5,711 bases of DNA from the NCBI GenBank assembly GCA_007118075.1, contig SKSH01000042.1, forward strand, positions 1 to 5,711. The letters run 5' to 3'. Of this stretch, positions 1 to 4,289 are shown piece after piece. The stretch comes from Halobacteriales archaeon (GTDB taxonomy: Archaea; Halobacteriota; Halobacteria; Halobacteriales; SKSH01). The translations under genes were made by a program, and so were the position numbers. How positions within the stretch are numbered: the stretch's first letter is position 1; each line of letters starts with the position of its first letter. The notes beneath the pieces were generated by a model. The model was not told the DNA's origin. It saw only the letters and a list, made by a program, of their open reading frames with translations, and did no database searches.

Positions 1-140
1 ATCACCGTTGCCACAGCTTCCCGAAGCTCGTCAGTAGGTTGCCACTCTTCCTCGTCTTCGGCCGGTTCGCCGTCATAGTAGGGCATGTAGACCGGACGGT
101 CCTCGGCAGCCCTGGAAGACCATGGCAAAGAACGCCTCAT
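1..140 (-). CDS. 5' end of an unrecognised acidic protein (partial, runs off left edge)
   Basis: An open frame starts at the ATG at 138-140 and stays open to the window edge, giving 46 residues that begin MRRSLPWSSR. An in-frame stop lies 12 nt upstream of the ATG, so the start cannot be much earlier. Residues 22-35 are strongly acidic (DGEPAEDEEEW), which fits a salt-adapted haloarchaeal protein. A T-rich box on the same strand (166-173) sits about 27-30 nt upstream of the ATG, the spacing expected for a leaderless transcript. The other two minus-strand frames hit stops here; for example the frame from the ATG at 160-162 stops after 29 codons. A second ATG at residue 19 (84-86) gives a plausible start by protein appearance, but no promoter-like box lies in front of it. 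I do not recognise the family. The fragment is too short for domain assignment. Confidence 0.6.
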   Translation of the reverse strand, partial: MRRSLPWSSRAAEDRPVYMPYYDGEPAEDEEEWQPTDELREAVATV

Positions 141-165
141 CCACGGCTCTTTCTACCCTCATGTG

Positions 166-173
166 GTAAAAAC
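166..173 (-). promoter_or_regulatory. TATA-like box for the left-edge gene
   Basis: On the minus strand the sequence reads GTTTTTAC, centred about 29 nt upstream of the ATG at 140. This places transcription initiation within a few bases of the start codon. It lies just downstream, in the sense of transcription, of the AT-rich inverted repeat at 183-204. This call is inferred from spacing only. Confidence 0.45.
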
Positions 174-182
174 GTTAGTCCA

Positions 183-204
183 ATATTATCTAATATGATA
201 ATAT
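183..204. repeat. AT-rich perfect inverted repeat (8-bp arms, 6-nt spacer)
   Basis: ATATTATC at 183-190 is mirrored exactly by GATAATAT at 197-204, with the spacer TAATAT. The 22-bp element is almost entirely A/T in otherwise GC-richer DNA. It lies just upstream of the promoter box of the left-edge gene, where a regulator-binding site would be expected. The same A/T run could itself act as a TATA element on either strand. Next to it is a direct repeat, GTCGGTG (207-213 and 224-230), and a small palindrome, GACGA-T-TCGTC (216-226). No coding potential is evident between 141 and 270. Confidence 0.5.
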
Positions 205-265
205 AAGTCGGTGCTGACGATTCGTCGGTGACTAGCTTGCCACGTTCGAAACCGGGTTAGTACCG

Positions 266-270
266 AAAAA
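266..270 (-). terminator. oligo-T terminator of tRNA-Arg
   Basis: Immediately after the discriminator base of the tRNA the minus strand reads TTTTTC. A T-run of this kind right behind a stable RNA is the usual intrinsic stop signal in archaea. Confidence 0.5.
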
Positions 271-343
271 CGGGCATGACGGGATTTGAACCCGCGATCA
301 GAAGGTTAGGAACCTCCTGCCCTATCCGCTAGGCCACATGCCC
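271..343 (-). tRNA. tRNA-Arg, anticodon CCT
   Basis: The minus strand folds into a full cloverleaf. The acceptor stem pairs GGGCATG with CATGCCC, the D-stem pairs GCCT with GGGC, and the anticodon stem pairs GGAGG with CCTTC (one G-U pair). The loop is TTCCTAA, giving anticodon CCT. There is a 5-nt variable region, and the T-arm has loop TTCGAAT. The discriminator base is G and CCA is not encoded, as is common in archaea. No intron is present. It should read the arginine codon AGG. It lies 40 nt downstream of the tatA stop codon on the same strand. A T-rich stretch at 370-376 could either terminate tatA or serve as the TATA element of this tRNA. Confidence 0.95.
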
Positions 344-383
344 TCAGGTAGACGGTAAATGCCCGGAGAGAAAATCGGTTCGC

Positions 384-656
384 TTACGCGGCCGTTTCGT
401 CGGTGTCCTTCTCTTCTTCAAGGACCTCTTCTTCAGCCATCTCTGCCTCCTCTGCAGCCGATTCACGCATCTCTTCGAGCTCACTTTCTACCTGCTCTCG
501 GCCTTTCTTGAACTCACCCATCGCCTCACCGGTTGAGCGAGCGAGCTGTGGAATCTTGTTGGCTCCGAACAGGAGGACAGCGATCAGGAAGATGACACCC
601 AGTTCAACAGGACCGAGGCCGCCGATGAACATCGGGAACATCGTTGACGTAACCAT
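384..656 (-). CDS. tatA: Sec-independent (twin-arginine) translocase subunit TatA/TatE family
   Basis: This is a 90-residue TatA-type subunit, which in known systems forms the pore-like oligomer that moves folded twin-arginine proteins across the membrane with TatC. Residues 13-31 form a single membrane helix (GLGPVELGVIFLIAVLLFG). The conserved hinge follows (FGANKIPQLAR, 30-40), then an amphipathic helix with GEFKKGR (47-53), and a Glu-rich soluble tail of about 35 residues. An upstream ATG at 702-704 would add 16 residues, but that extension covers the apparent promoter, with TTATAATC at 682-689. The box is centred about 29 nt before the ATG at 654-656, so I chose this ATG as a leaderless start. 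A further ATG at 639-641 is the other reasonable start and would remove five residues. The gene is divergent from the peroxiredoxin. No tatC is in the window. Confidence 0.9.
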   Translation of the reverse strand: MVTSTMFPMFIGGLGPVELGVIFLIAVLLFGANKIPQLARSTGEAMGEFKKGREQVESELEEMRESAAEEAEMAEEEVLEEEKDTDETAA

Positions 657-680
657 TTCACCGAAGTCTAGTCCTGAAAC

Positions 681-690
681 GATTATAAGG
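681..690 (-). promoter_or_regulatory. promoter of tatA (TATA box with BRE-like upstream sequence)
   Basis: The minus strand reads CGAAAAGCCTTATAATC. A purine-rich BRE-like stretch is followed by a strong TATA box centred near 685, and initiation is predicted at about 656-660. This is the clearest promoter in the window and it decides the tatA start. Confidence 0.7.
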
Positions 691-717
691 CTTTTCGCTG
701 GCAATCCCGACGATTAG

Positions 718-724
718 TCTAAGG
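718..724 (+). promoter_or_regulatory. weak candidate TATA element of the peroxiredoxin gene
   Basis: TCTAAGG is centred 30 nt before the ATG at 751. It lies inside the small inverted repeat TTAG-T-CTAA (714-722). It is a poor match to a haloarchaeal TATA box and is listed only because spacing is right and no better candidate exists. Confidence 0.25.
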
Positions 725-750
725 GAAAGAGGCCCAAAACGGTCATTAGG

Positions 751-1224
751 ATGGCCACAACTGGCATACAGCTCGACGATCAGTCGGTGACGGTGAGCGA
801 TAGTGATTCGGTCGAACGCCGTCGCCTCAGTGCACTCGTCGCTGATGGGCCAATCATCCTCGCATTCATCCCTGCAGCGTATACCGGGACCTGTACCGAG
901 GAGCTATGTACCGTCAGGGACCGGTTTCCCACCGGTATTTCAGACCACACGCTCTTCGCGGTCAGCGTTGACTCACCGTTCGTACACCAACAATATCGCG
1001 AAGATCACGACCTGCCGTTTCCGTTCATCAGCGACTTCAACCGGACACTCATCGATGCGCTCGATCTCTCGATAGACTTCGAGGATATCGGCCTGTACAG
1101 ACTCGCCCAACGGGCGATTGTAGCCCTCGATACAGCGCGGACGGTGACCTATTTCTGGGTAGCAGATCATCCAGGAGAACTTCCACCATTCGACCAGATC
1201 GAATCCGATCTCGTCAACACGTAG
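751..1224 (+). CDS. peroxiredoxin, AhpC/TSA superfamily, PrxQ/BCP-like
   Basis: This is a 157-residue thioredoxin-fold peroxidase expected to reduce hydrogen peroxide or organic hydroperoxides in the cytoplasm. The active-site signature PxxxTxxC is present as PAAYTGTC (41-48), so Cys48 is the peroxidatic cysteine and Thr45 the conserved partner. Cys53 follows with four residues between (CTEELC), the spacing of the resolving cysteine in many PrxQ/BCP enzymes. Arg121 (QRAIVALD) matches the conserved active-site arginine ahead of the 'FVID'-type strand. The N-terminus is atypical: the usual GxxAPDFxLxxxxG segment is not recognisable in residues 1-35. The gene is divergent from tatA across 94 nt. 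Its promoter is weak: TCTAAG near 718-723 is about 30 nt upstream of the ATG, and no good Shine-Dalgarno is seen. It ends 38 nt before the HD gene, which has its own promoter. Confidence 0.88.
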   Translation: MATTGIQLDDQSVTVSDSDSVERRRLSALVADGPIILAFIPAAYTGTCTEELCTVRDRFPTGISDHTLFAVSVDSPFVHQQYREDHDLPFPFISDFNRTLIDALDLSIDFEDIGLYRLAQRAIVALDTARTVTYFWVADHPGELPPFDQIESDLVNT

Positions 1225-1232
1225 CAACCTGG

Positions 1233-1240
1233 GTTTATCT
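1233..1240 (+). promoter_or_regulatory. TATA box for the HD-domain gene (leaderless)
   Basis: GTTTATCT is centred about 26-27 nt upstream of the ATG at 1263, so the transcript probably starts at or within a base or two of the start codon. It follows the peroxiredoxin stop codon by 8 nt, which argues against the two genes depending on one shared transcript. Confidence 0.6.
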
Positions 1241-1262
1241 GACTCCATGCCATAGGCTGTCC

Positions 1263-2057
1263 ATGGATTCGCTGGAGTCACAACAGTTTGATGCGGAGGT
1301 CCATTCCTTCCCAGTCGACCGACTCAATGCGGTCCTCCGTTCGGTCCAAGACGACCCACGGACGATGGCACTCATCGAGGCACAGAACGTTAATCCGGTC
1401 GTCAGACTCCGGTACAATGATCACGGACCAAAGCATGTCATGACGGTCCTCGAACGTTCGATCGAACTGTATGACCTCCTCAAGCGAGGTGATGTCCCGT
1501 TCAACGGTGCGACCGACCATGGCCTCGATGAGGCTGACGAACCGGTCATCATCGCACTGGGTGCGATCTTCCACGATGTCGGCCATGTTGTCCATCGCGA
1601 CCGCCACAGCTACTATTCGGTCGACATCGCCTGGGATCGCCTGCTAGAGGTCCTCGACCCAATCTACGAGCCGGCTGTGGCCACCAAGCTCGCCGGTGAG
1701 GTCCTACATGCAGTCGTCTGTCACCACCGAAAGGAATCGCCACTCACCAGTGAGGCCGGTGTTGTCAGGATTGCCGATGCTCTTGACATGGAACGCGGCC
1801 GCTCACGGCGCCCATACGAGGCAGGAGGTCGAGGAATCAACACCATCTCCAGCCGTGCAATCAAGTCGGTCACTCTCAAAACGGGTGAGGATCAAGCGGT
1901 CAGTATCGAGATCGAGATGACCTCTGCTGCAGGAATCTACCAGGTTGACGAACTGCTGAACTCGAAGGTCAAGAATTCACGTCTCGAGGAACACATCCAG
2001 ATCGTTGCCGTCCGCAGCGAGGATGAGGATCGACTCGTCGAGCGGTTCGAACTCTGA
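1263..2057 (+). CDS. HD-domain metal-dependent phosphohydrolase (archaeal)
   Basis: This 264-residue protein belongs to the HD superfamily, whose members hydrolyse phosphate mono- or diesters using a metal held by His and Asp residues. The metal ligands can be read in order: His58 in NDHGPKHV (52-59), the HD doublet His104-Asp105 in IFHDVGHVVHRDRH (102-115), further histidines at 108, 111 and 115, and Asp172 in RIADALDM (169-176). A basic segment follows (RGRSRRPYEAG, 178-188). A second alpha/beta domain contains SAAGIYQVDELL (221-232) and closes with a KNSRLEEHIQIVAV stretch. From memory this whole arrangement, including the ADALDM and AGIxQVDELL blocks, matches an archaeal HD family of unproven function. 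The substrate is unknown. A TATA box at 1233-1240 supports this ATG as a leaderless start. The stop lies only 4 nt from that of the convergent zinc-ribbon gene. Confidence 0.88.
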   Translation: MDSLESQQFDAEVHSFPVDRLNAVLRSVQDDPRTMALIEAQNVNPVVRLRYNDHGPKHVMTVLERSIELYDLLKRGDVPFNGATDHGLDEADEPVIIALGAIFHDVGHVVHRDRHSYYSVDIAWDRLLEVLDPIYEPAVATKLAGEVLHAVVCHHRKESPLTSEAGVVRIADALDMERGRSRRPYEAGGRGINTISSRAIKSVTLKTGEDQAVSIEIEMTSAAGIYQVDELLNSKVKNSRLEEHIQIVAVRSEDEDRLVERFEL

Positions 2058-2061
2058 GCGT

Positions 2062-2229
2062 TCAACCGGTTGTTGTGGGAACCGAGTTATTGATGGTCAC
2101 CACGCGGTGCTCACAGTCCTCACAGCGCCATTTTCGTTTGACACCAAGATGCAACTTCGTCCGGGCGACCAACCGATGGCTCGTCTCTGCCTCGCATTCG
2201 GAACAGAACAGCTCGCCGGAGGGTGCCAT
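2062..2229 (-). CDS. small zinc-ribbon protein, 55 aa
   Basis: This 55-residue protein has two cysteine knuckles, CSEC (9-12) and CEDC (36-39). They are separated by 23 residues that include a basic strand-like stretch (KLHLGVKRKW, 25-34). Such paired CxxC motifs bind one zinc ion in a beta-ribbon. Haloarchaea carry many small stand-alone zinc ribbons of this kind, mostly without known function; nucleic-acid or protein binding is a guess. The frame could be extended upstream to an ATG at 2302-2304, but that would cover the promoter. The T-rich box at 2254-2260 is centred about 28 nt before the ATG at 2227-2229, so I take this start as leaderless. It is convergent with the HD gene and divergent from the cobalamin adenosyltransferase. 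Confidence 0.8.
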   Translation of the reverse strand: MAPSGELFCSECEAETSHRLVARTKLHLGVKRKWRCEDCEHRVVTINNSVPTTTG

Positions 2230-2253
2230 TATCTGAGTCTTGCCAGGGAATGA

Positions 2254-2261
2254 CAAAAAAC
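2254..2261 (-). promoter_or_regulatory. TATA-like box for the zinc-ribbon gene
   Basis: The minus strand reads GTTTTTTG, centred about 28 nt upstream of the ATG at 2229. Together with the adenosyltransferase signals it makes 2230-2362 a 133-bp divergent promoter region. Confidence 0.5.
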
Positions 2262-2307
2262 CAAGCGAATGCACACGACGGCAGTCATGGCTGGAAGTCA
2301 CCATCTG

Positions 2308-2338
2308 TTTTTACTCCAGCGCGGCCCGATACGATAAG
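2308..2338 (+). promoter_or_regulatory. promoter region of the adenosyltransferase gene (two alternative TATA boxes)
   Basis: Two boxes are possible. TTTTTAC at 2308-2314 would start a transcript near 2338, giving a leader of about 25 nt that contains the Shine-Dalgarno-like GGAGGT. GATAAG at 2333-2338 is centred about 27 nt before the ATG and would give a leaderless transcript. Sequence alone does not decide between them. Confidence 0.45.
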
Positions 2339-2343
2339 ACCCC

Positions 2344-2349
2344 GGAGGT
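2344..2349 (+). promoter_or_regulatory. Shine-Dalgarno-like GGAGGT before the adenosyltransferase ATG
   Basis: A full GGAGGT is present but sits 13 nt from the ATG at 2363, farther than the usual 5-9 nt. No ATG, GTG or TTG exists in frame between it and 2363. It is the only strong Shine-Dalgarno-like sequence near a start in this window. Confidence 0.35.
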
Positions 2350-2362
2350 CGTCGTTGCAATC

Positions 2363-2911
2363 ATGACGATCTACACGGGCCGCGGAGACGCTGGCGAGAC
2401 CGATTTACTCGGGGCAAATCGGATCTCCAAGGCAGCACCGAGGATCGAGGCGTACGGGACCGTCGACGAGCTCAACGCCCTCATCGGGGCGGTGCTCCCG
2501 ACCGGTTATGATGATATCGATGACCAGCTCATCCAGGTCCAACAGCATCTTCATATCATCCTGGCTGAACTGGCCGATCCCACTGACGCCGCTGAGACAC
2601 CAAACATCGAAGCATCGGCGATCGAACTGCTCGAAGACTGGATCGATGCTGCCGATTCGGAGCTTGAACCGCTTAGATCATTCATCCTGCCAGGCGGTGG
2701 AGCTGCCGGGGCGAGATTGCATCACGCTCGGACGGTCTGTCGTCGAGCTGAACGACGCGTCGTCGCACTGTTAGAAGAACTCGAGGACGGTGCGACCGTA
2801 CCGCTTGTCTACCTGAACCGATTATCAGATCTGCTCTTCACGCTCGCACGGCTGGTGAACACCAGGGAGGGTCACCCAGAGCGTACCCCTACCTACTCGA
2901 CGAGTTCGTAG
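2363..2911 (+). CDS. pduO: cob(I)alamin / cob(I)yrinic acid a,c-diamide adenosyltransferase, PduO type
   Basis: This 182-residue enzyme transfers the adenosyl group of ATP to reduced corrinoid, making adenosylcobalamin or its precursor. PduO-type signatures are clear. The ATP-binding N-terminal motif is TGRGDAGETDLLG (5-17). RIEAYGTVDELNALIG follows (27-42). LPGGGAAGARLHHARTVCRR occupies 109-128, and YLNRLSDLLFTLAR (150-163) forms the last helix of the bundle. The length agrees with the family (about 180-190 aa). The frame is open upstream to 2240, but that extension crosses the zinc-ribbon promoter and its own promoter signals. The ATG at 2363 places the TGRGD motif where the family has it. 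The 3' end overlaps the convergent metallo-hydrolase gene by 19 nt. No other cobalamin genes lie in the window. The symbol follows the common family name; the precise corrinoid substrate is not shown. Confidence 0.93.
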   Translation: MTIYTGRGDAGETDLLGANRISKAAPRIEAYGTVDELNALIGAVLPTGYDDIDDQLIQVQQHLHIILAELADPTDAAETPNIEASAIELLEDWIDAADSELEPLRSFILPGGGAAGARLHHARTVCRRAERRVVALLEELEDGATVPLVYLNRLSDLLFTLARLVNTREGHPERTPTYSTSS

Positions 2912-3843
2912 TACCAGACACCCTCTCGTTTGGACCGTTCGACACGACCTCGAAGCTCGAGTACATCGAGATGACCGATCGCCTCACTCATCCCGCCGTA
3001 TATCTCGGTGACCGGTAGATCTCCGAAGAGATCTCGCATCACAGCCGCGGCATTCATTGGCTGGTCTAACCCATGGGCGACCTTCTCCGTCCGTCGTTCG
3101 TGAAACTCCAGCAATCGATCGATCCGGTGGGTCGGCCGGTCGACCACATCTCCATGGCCGGGCAATAAGCTGGTGAAATCACGCATGGCGAGTCGTTCGA
3201 GGCTCCGGTTGTACGCAGGCAACACCCGAGGTCGTGGTTCACCGGGTTCACTCGGAGGTTGGAGGAACGGATTTGGGGTAATCTGTTGTAACACGTGATC
3301 ACCGACGATGGCGTGTTCCCCCTCTCCATCCTGCCAGCTGTACATGCATTCGCCGGATGCATGACCGGTCAGCCGTTCTGAGACCACCTCGGTGCCAGCC
3401 ACCTCGAACCGATCGCCATCGTCCAACGCACGATCGATTGGACACGATGGCGCAAACTCAAGGTACGCTTCAGGCAGCTGGACAGCTGTCTCAGCGACAT
3501 CTCTGGCGAGCCCATGATCGACAAGGAAGGAACGGAAGTACGATTGTTCAAACTCGAGACGTCCTGGGAAATCCTCGATGATATCTACCGCCTCGCTTGC
3601 GGCCCAGATCGAGGCACCGACTTCCTTGAACCACTTGGCCATCCCGAAGTGATCCGGATGTGGATGGGTGATCAGTACCCGATCGATTTCTGATGGTTCG
3701 ATGCCACGGTTCGCAAGCGCATCTGTGAGCGTTGACCAGGCATCATCGCTCGCAACACCAGGGTCGACCAGGGTCCTACCGGCCAGATAGCAGTTGACCG
3801 AGCCGATTTGAAACGGTGTCGGTGTCCGCAACCGCTCGAACAT
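2893..3843 (-). CDS. metallo-beta-lactamase-fold hydrolase with C-terminal helical domain
   Basis: This 316-residue protein has the full set of metal ligands of a binuclear zinc MBL-fold hydrolase. The HxHxDH motif is THPHPDHFG (59-67: His60, His62, Asp64, His65). His161 is in LTGHASGE (158-165), the bridging Asp182 in IVGDHV (179-184), and His230 in LLPGHGD (226-232). A C-terminal region (about 239-316) looks like a small winged-helix domain, ending HLDVLELRGRVERSKREGVW then YYELVE. This layout resembles the LACTB2/glyoxalase-II-like subgroup, whose members hydrolyse thioesters, lactones or RNA ends; the substrate here is unknown. The ATG at 3841-3843 has a TATA-like box (3867-3873) about 27 nt upstream, so a leaderless start fits. 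It converges with and overlaps the adenosyltransferase gene, and is divergent from the 71-aa gene. Confidence 0.9.
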   Translation of the reverse strand: MFERLRTPTPFQIGSVNCYLAGRTLVDPGVASDDAWSTLTDALANRGIEPSEIDRVLITHPHPDHFGMAKWFKEVGASIWAASEAVDIIEDFPGRLEFEQSYFRSFLVDHGLARDVAETAVQLPEAYLEFAPSCPIDRALDDGDRFEVAGTEVVSERLTGHASGECMYSWQDGEGEHAIVGDHVLQQITPNPFLQPPSEPGEPRPRVLPAYNRSLERLAMRDFTSLLPGHGDVVDRPTHRIDRLLEFHERRTEKVAHGLDQPMNAAAVMRDLFGDLPVTEIYGGMSEAIGHLDVLELRGRVERSKREGVWYYELVE

Positions 3844-3866
3844 GCACCAAGATTAGCAACCCCGAC

Positions 3867-3873
3867 GTTTAGC
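3867..3873 (-). promoter_or_regulatory. TATA-like box for the metallo-hydrolase gene
   Basis: The minus strand reads GGCTAAAC around these positions, centred about 27 nt before the ATG at 3843. It overlaps the first copy of the direct repeat TTAGCCGG, so a protein bound to that repeat would cover the promoter. Confidence 0.5.
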
Positions 3874-3889
3874 CGGTCTGATTAGCCGG
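3869..3889. repeat. direct repeat TTAGCCGG x2 in a divergent promoter region
   Basis: TTAGCCGG occurs at 3869-3876 and again at 3882-3889, offset by 13 bp. The first copy overlaps the metallo-hydrolase TATA-like box and the second lies just upstream of it. Position suggests an operator, but the 13-bp offset is not a whole helical turn and two copies of 8 bp can occur by chance. Confidence 0.35.
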
Positions 3890-3895
3890 CGACAT

Positions 3896-3922
3896 GGTTA
3901 TCTCGACAGAGCACCTATATTA
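3896..3922 (+). promoter_or_regulatory. candidate TATA boxes before the 71-aa gene
   Basis: Two AT-rich boxes precede the ATG at 3932. GGTTATCT (3896-3903) predicts a start near 3926-3927 and a leader of about 5 nt. The stronger-looking CTATATTA (3915-3922) is only about 14 nt from the ATG and would initiate inside the reading frame, near 3944. The first is consistent with the gene call; the second is unexplained. Confidence 0.35.
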
Positions 3923-3931
3923 CAACGAATC

Positions 3932-4147
3932 ATGGACGAAAATTTTAGAGATGCCGTCTACCATCTCCGATGGACGATCCGACACACGAGCGCCGGGATT
4001 CGAGCAACCTTCGCTCCCATCAGCGAACGGGTCCGAAATCGACTCCCGGTCGAGGCTTCCGAAACCGATGGACAGTCACCCATCGAGGGGATGCCACAAC
4101 GATTGGTCGATAACCTCGAAGGCGCCAAGCAGCGGATCGGTCGGTAG
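3932..4147 (+). CDS. unrecognised 71-aa haloarchaeal-type small protein
   Basis: This 71-residue protein begins MDENFRDAVYHLRWTIRHTS. It has no membrane segment, signal peptide or cysteine. Residues 3-35 look like a mixed-charge amphipathic helix. A short acidic linker (EASETDGQ, about 41-48) follows, then a second short helix ending in EGAKQRIGR. The DAxYxLR pattern near the N-terminus recalls small helical haloarchaeal proteins of unknown function; this is recollection, not a match I can verify. Codon choice (GTC, CTC, ATC, GAG, GCC frequent) resembles the neighbouring genes and supports this frame over the alternative frame starting at 3894. That alternative would run into tRNA-Val. The gene is 67 nt upstream of tRNA-Val and divergent from the metallo-hydrolase. 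The start is the first ATG of the frame, but one strong TATA-like box lies unusually close to it. Confidence 0.6.
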   Translation: MDENFRDAVYHLRWTIRHTSAGIRATFAPISERVRNRLPVEASETDGQSPIEGMPQRLVDNLEGAKQRIGR

Positions 4148-4178
4148 GAGTTTCCTGCAGCTGGCACCGAACGAGAAA

Positions 4179-4186
4179 GGTTTTTG
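4179..4186 (+). promoter_or_regulatory. TATA-like box for tRNA-Val
   Basis: GGTTTTTG follows a BRE-like CGAGAAA and is centred about 32 nt before the mature tRNA 5' end. Transcription would start near 4210 with a leader of about 5 nt, to be removed by RNase P. A second AT-rich box, GTTTATCC (4197-4204), is too close to act for the tRNA itself. Confidence 0.5.
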
Positions 4187-4214
4187 CGTCGAGTCGGTTT
4201 ATCCATCACCCATC

Positions 4215-4289
4215 GGGTCGGTGGTCTAGCCAGGTTATGACGCCTCCTTCACACGGAGGAGCTCGGCAGTTCGAATCTGCCCCGACCCA
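4215..4289 (+). tRNA. tRNA-Val, anticodon CAC
   Basis: The sequence folds into a standard cloverleaf. The acceptor stem pairs GGGTCGG with CCGACCC, and the D-stem is GTCT with TGAC (three pairs plus a U-U). The anticodon stem pairs CCTCC with GGAGG around loop TTCACAC, giving anticodon CAC. There is a 5-nt variable region (AGCTC), and the T-stem pairs GGCAG with CTGCC around loop TTCGAAT. The discriminator base is A. CCA is not encoded and no intron is present. It reads the valine codon GTG. Confidence 0.96.

Noticed and set aside
81..88. GGGCATGT matching the acceptor-stem sequence of tRNA-Arg, considered as an attachment-site remnant
   Set aside because: Only about 7-8 bases match, with no T-arm sequence. 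The acceptor stem is self-complementary, so a chance match is easy, and the site is coding.
403..717. Plus-strand frame opposite tatA
   Set aside because: Serine-rich translation is the antisense shadow of the Glu-rich TatA tail; no promoter or recognisable domain.
973..1281. Minus-strand frame over the peroxiredoxin gene
   Set aside because: Antisense shadow of a well-supported gene; no motif.
2063..2072. Palindrome CAACCGGTTG between the convergent HD and zinc-ribbon genes, considered as a terminator
   Set aside because: It has no loop and no T-run on either strand, and it overlaps the zinc-ribbon stop codon; a 10-bp palindrome of this composition is unremarkable.
3894..4229. 111-codon plus-strand frame overlapping the 71-aa gene and the 5' end of tRNA-Val
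   Set aside because: It ends inside tRNA-Val, its Ser/Pro-rich composition looks like an off-frame read, and its start lies within the divergent promoter region.
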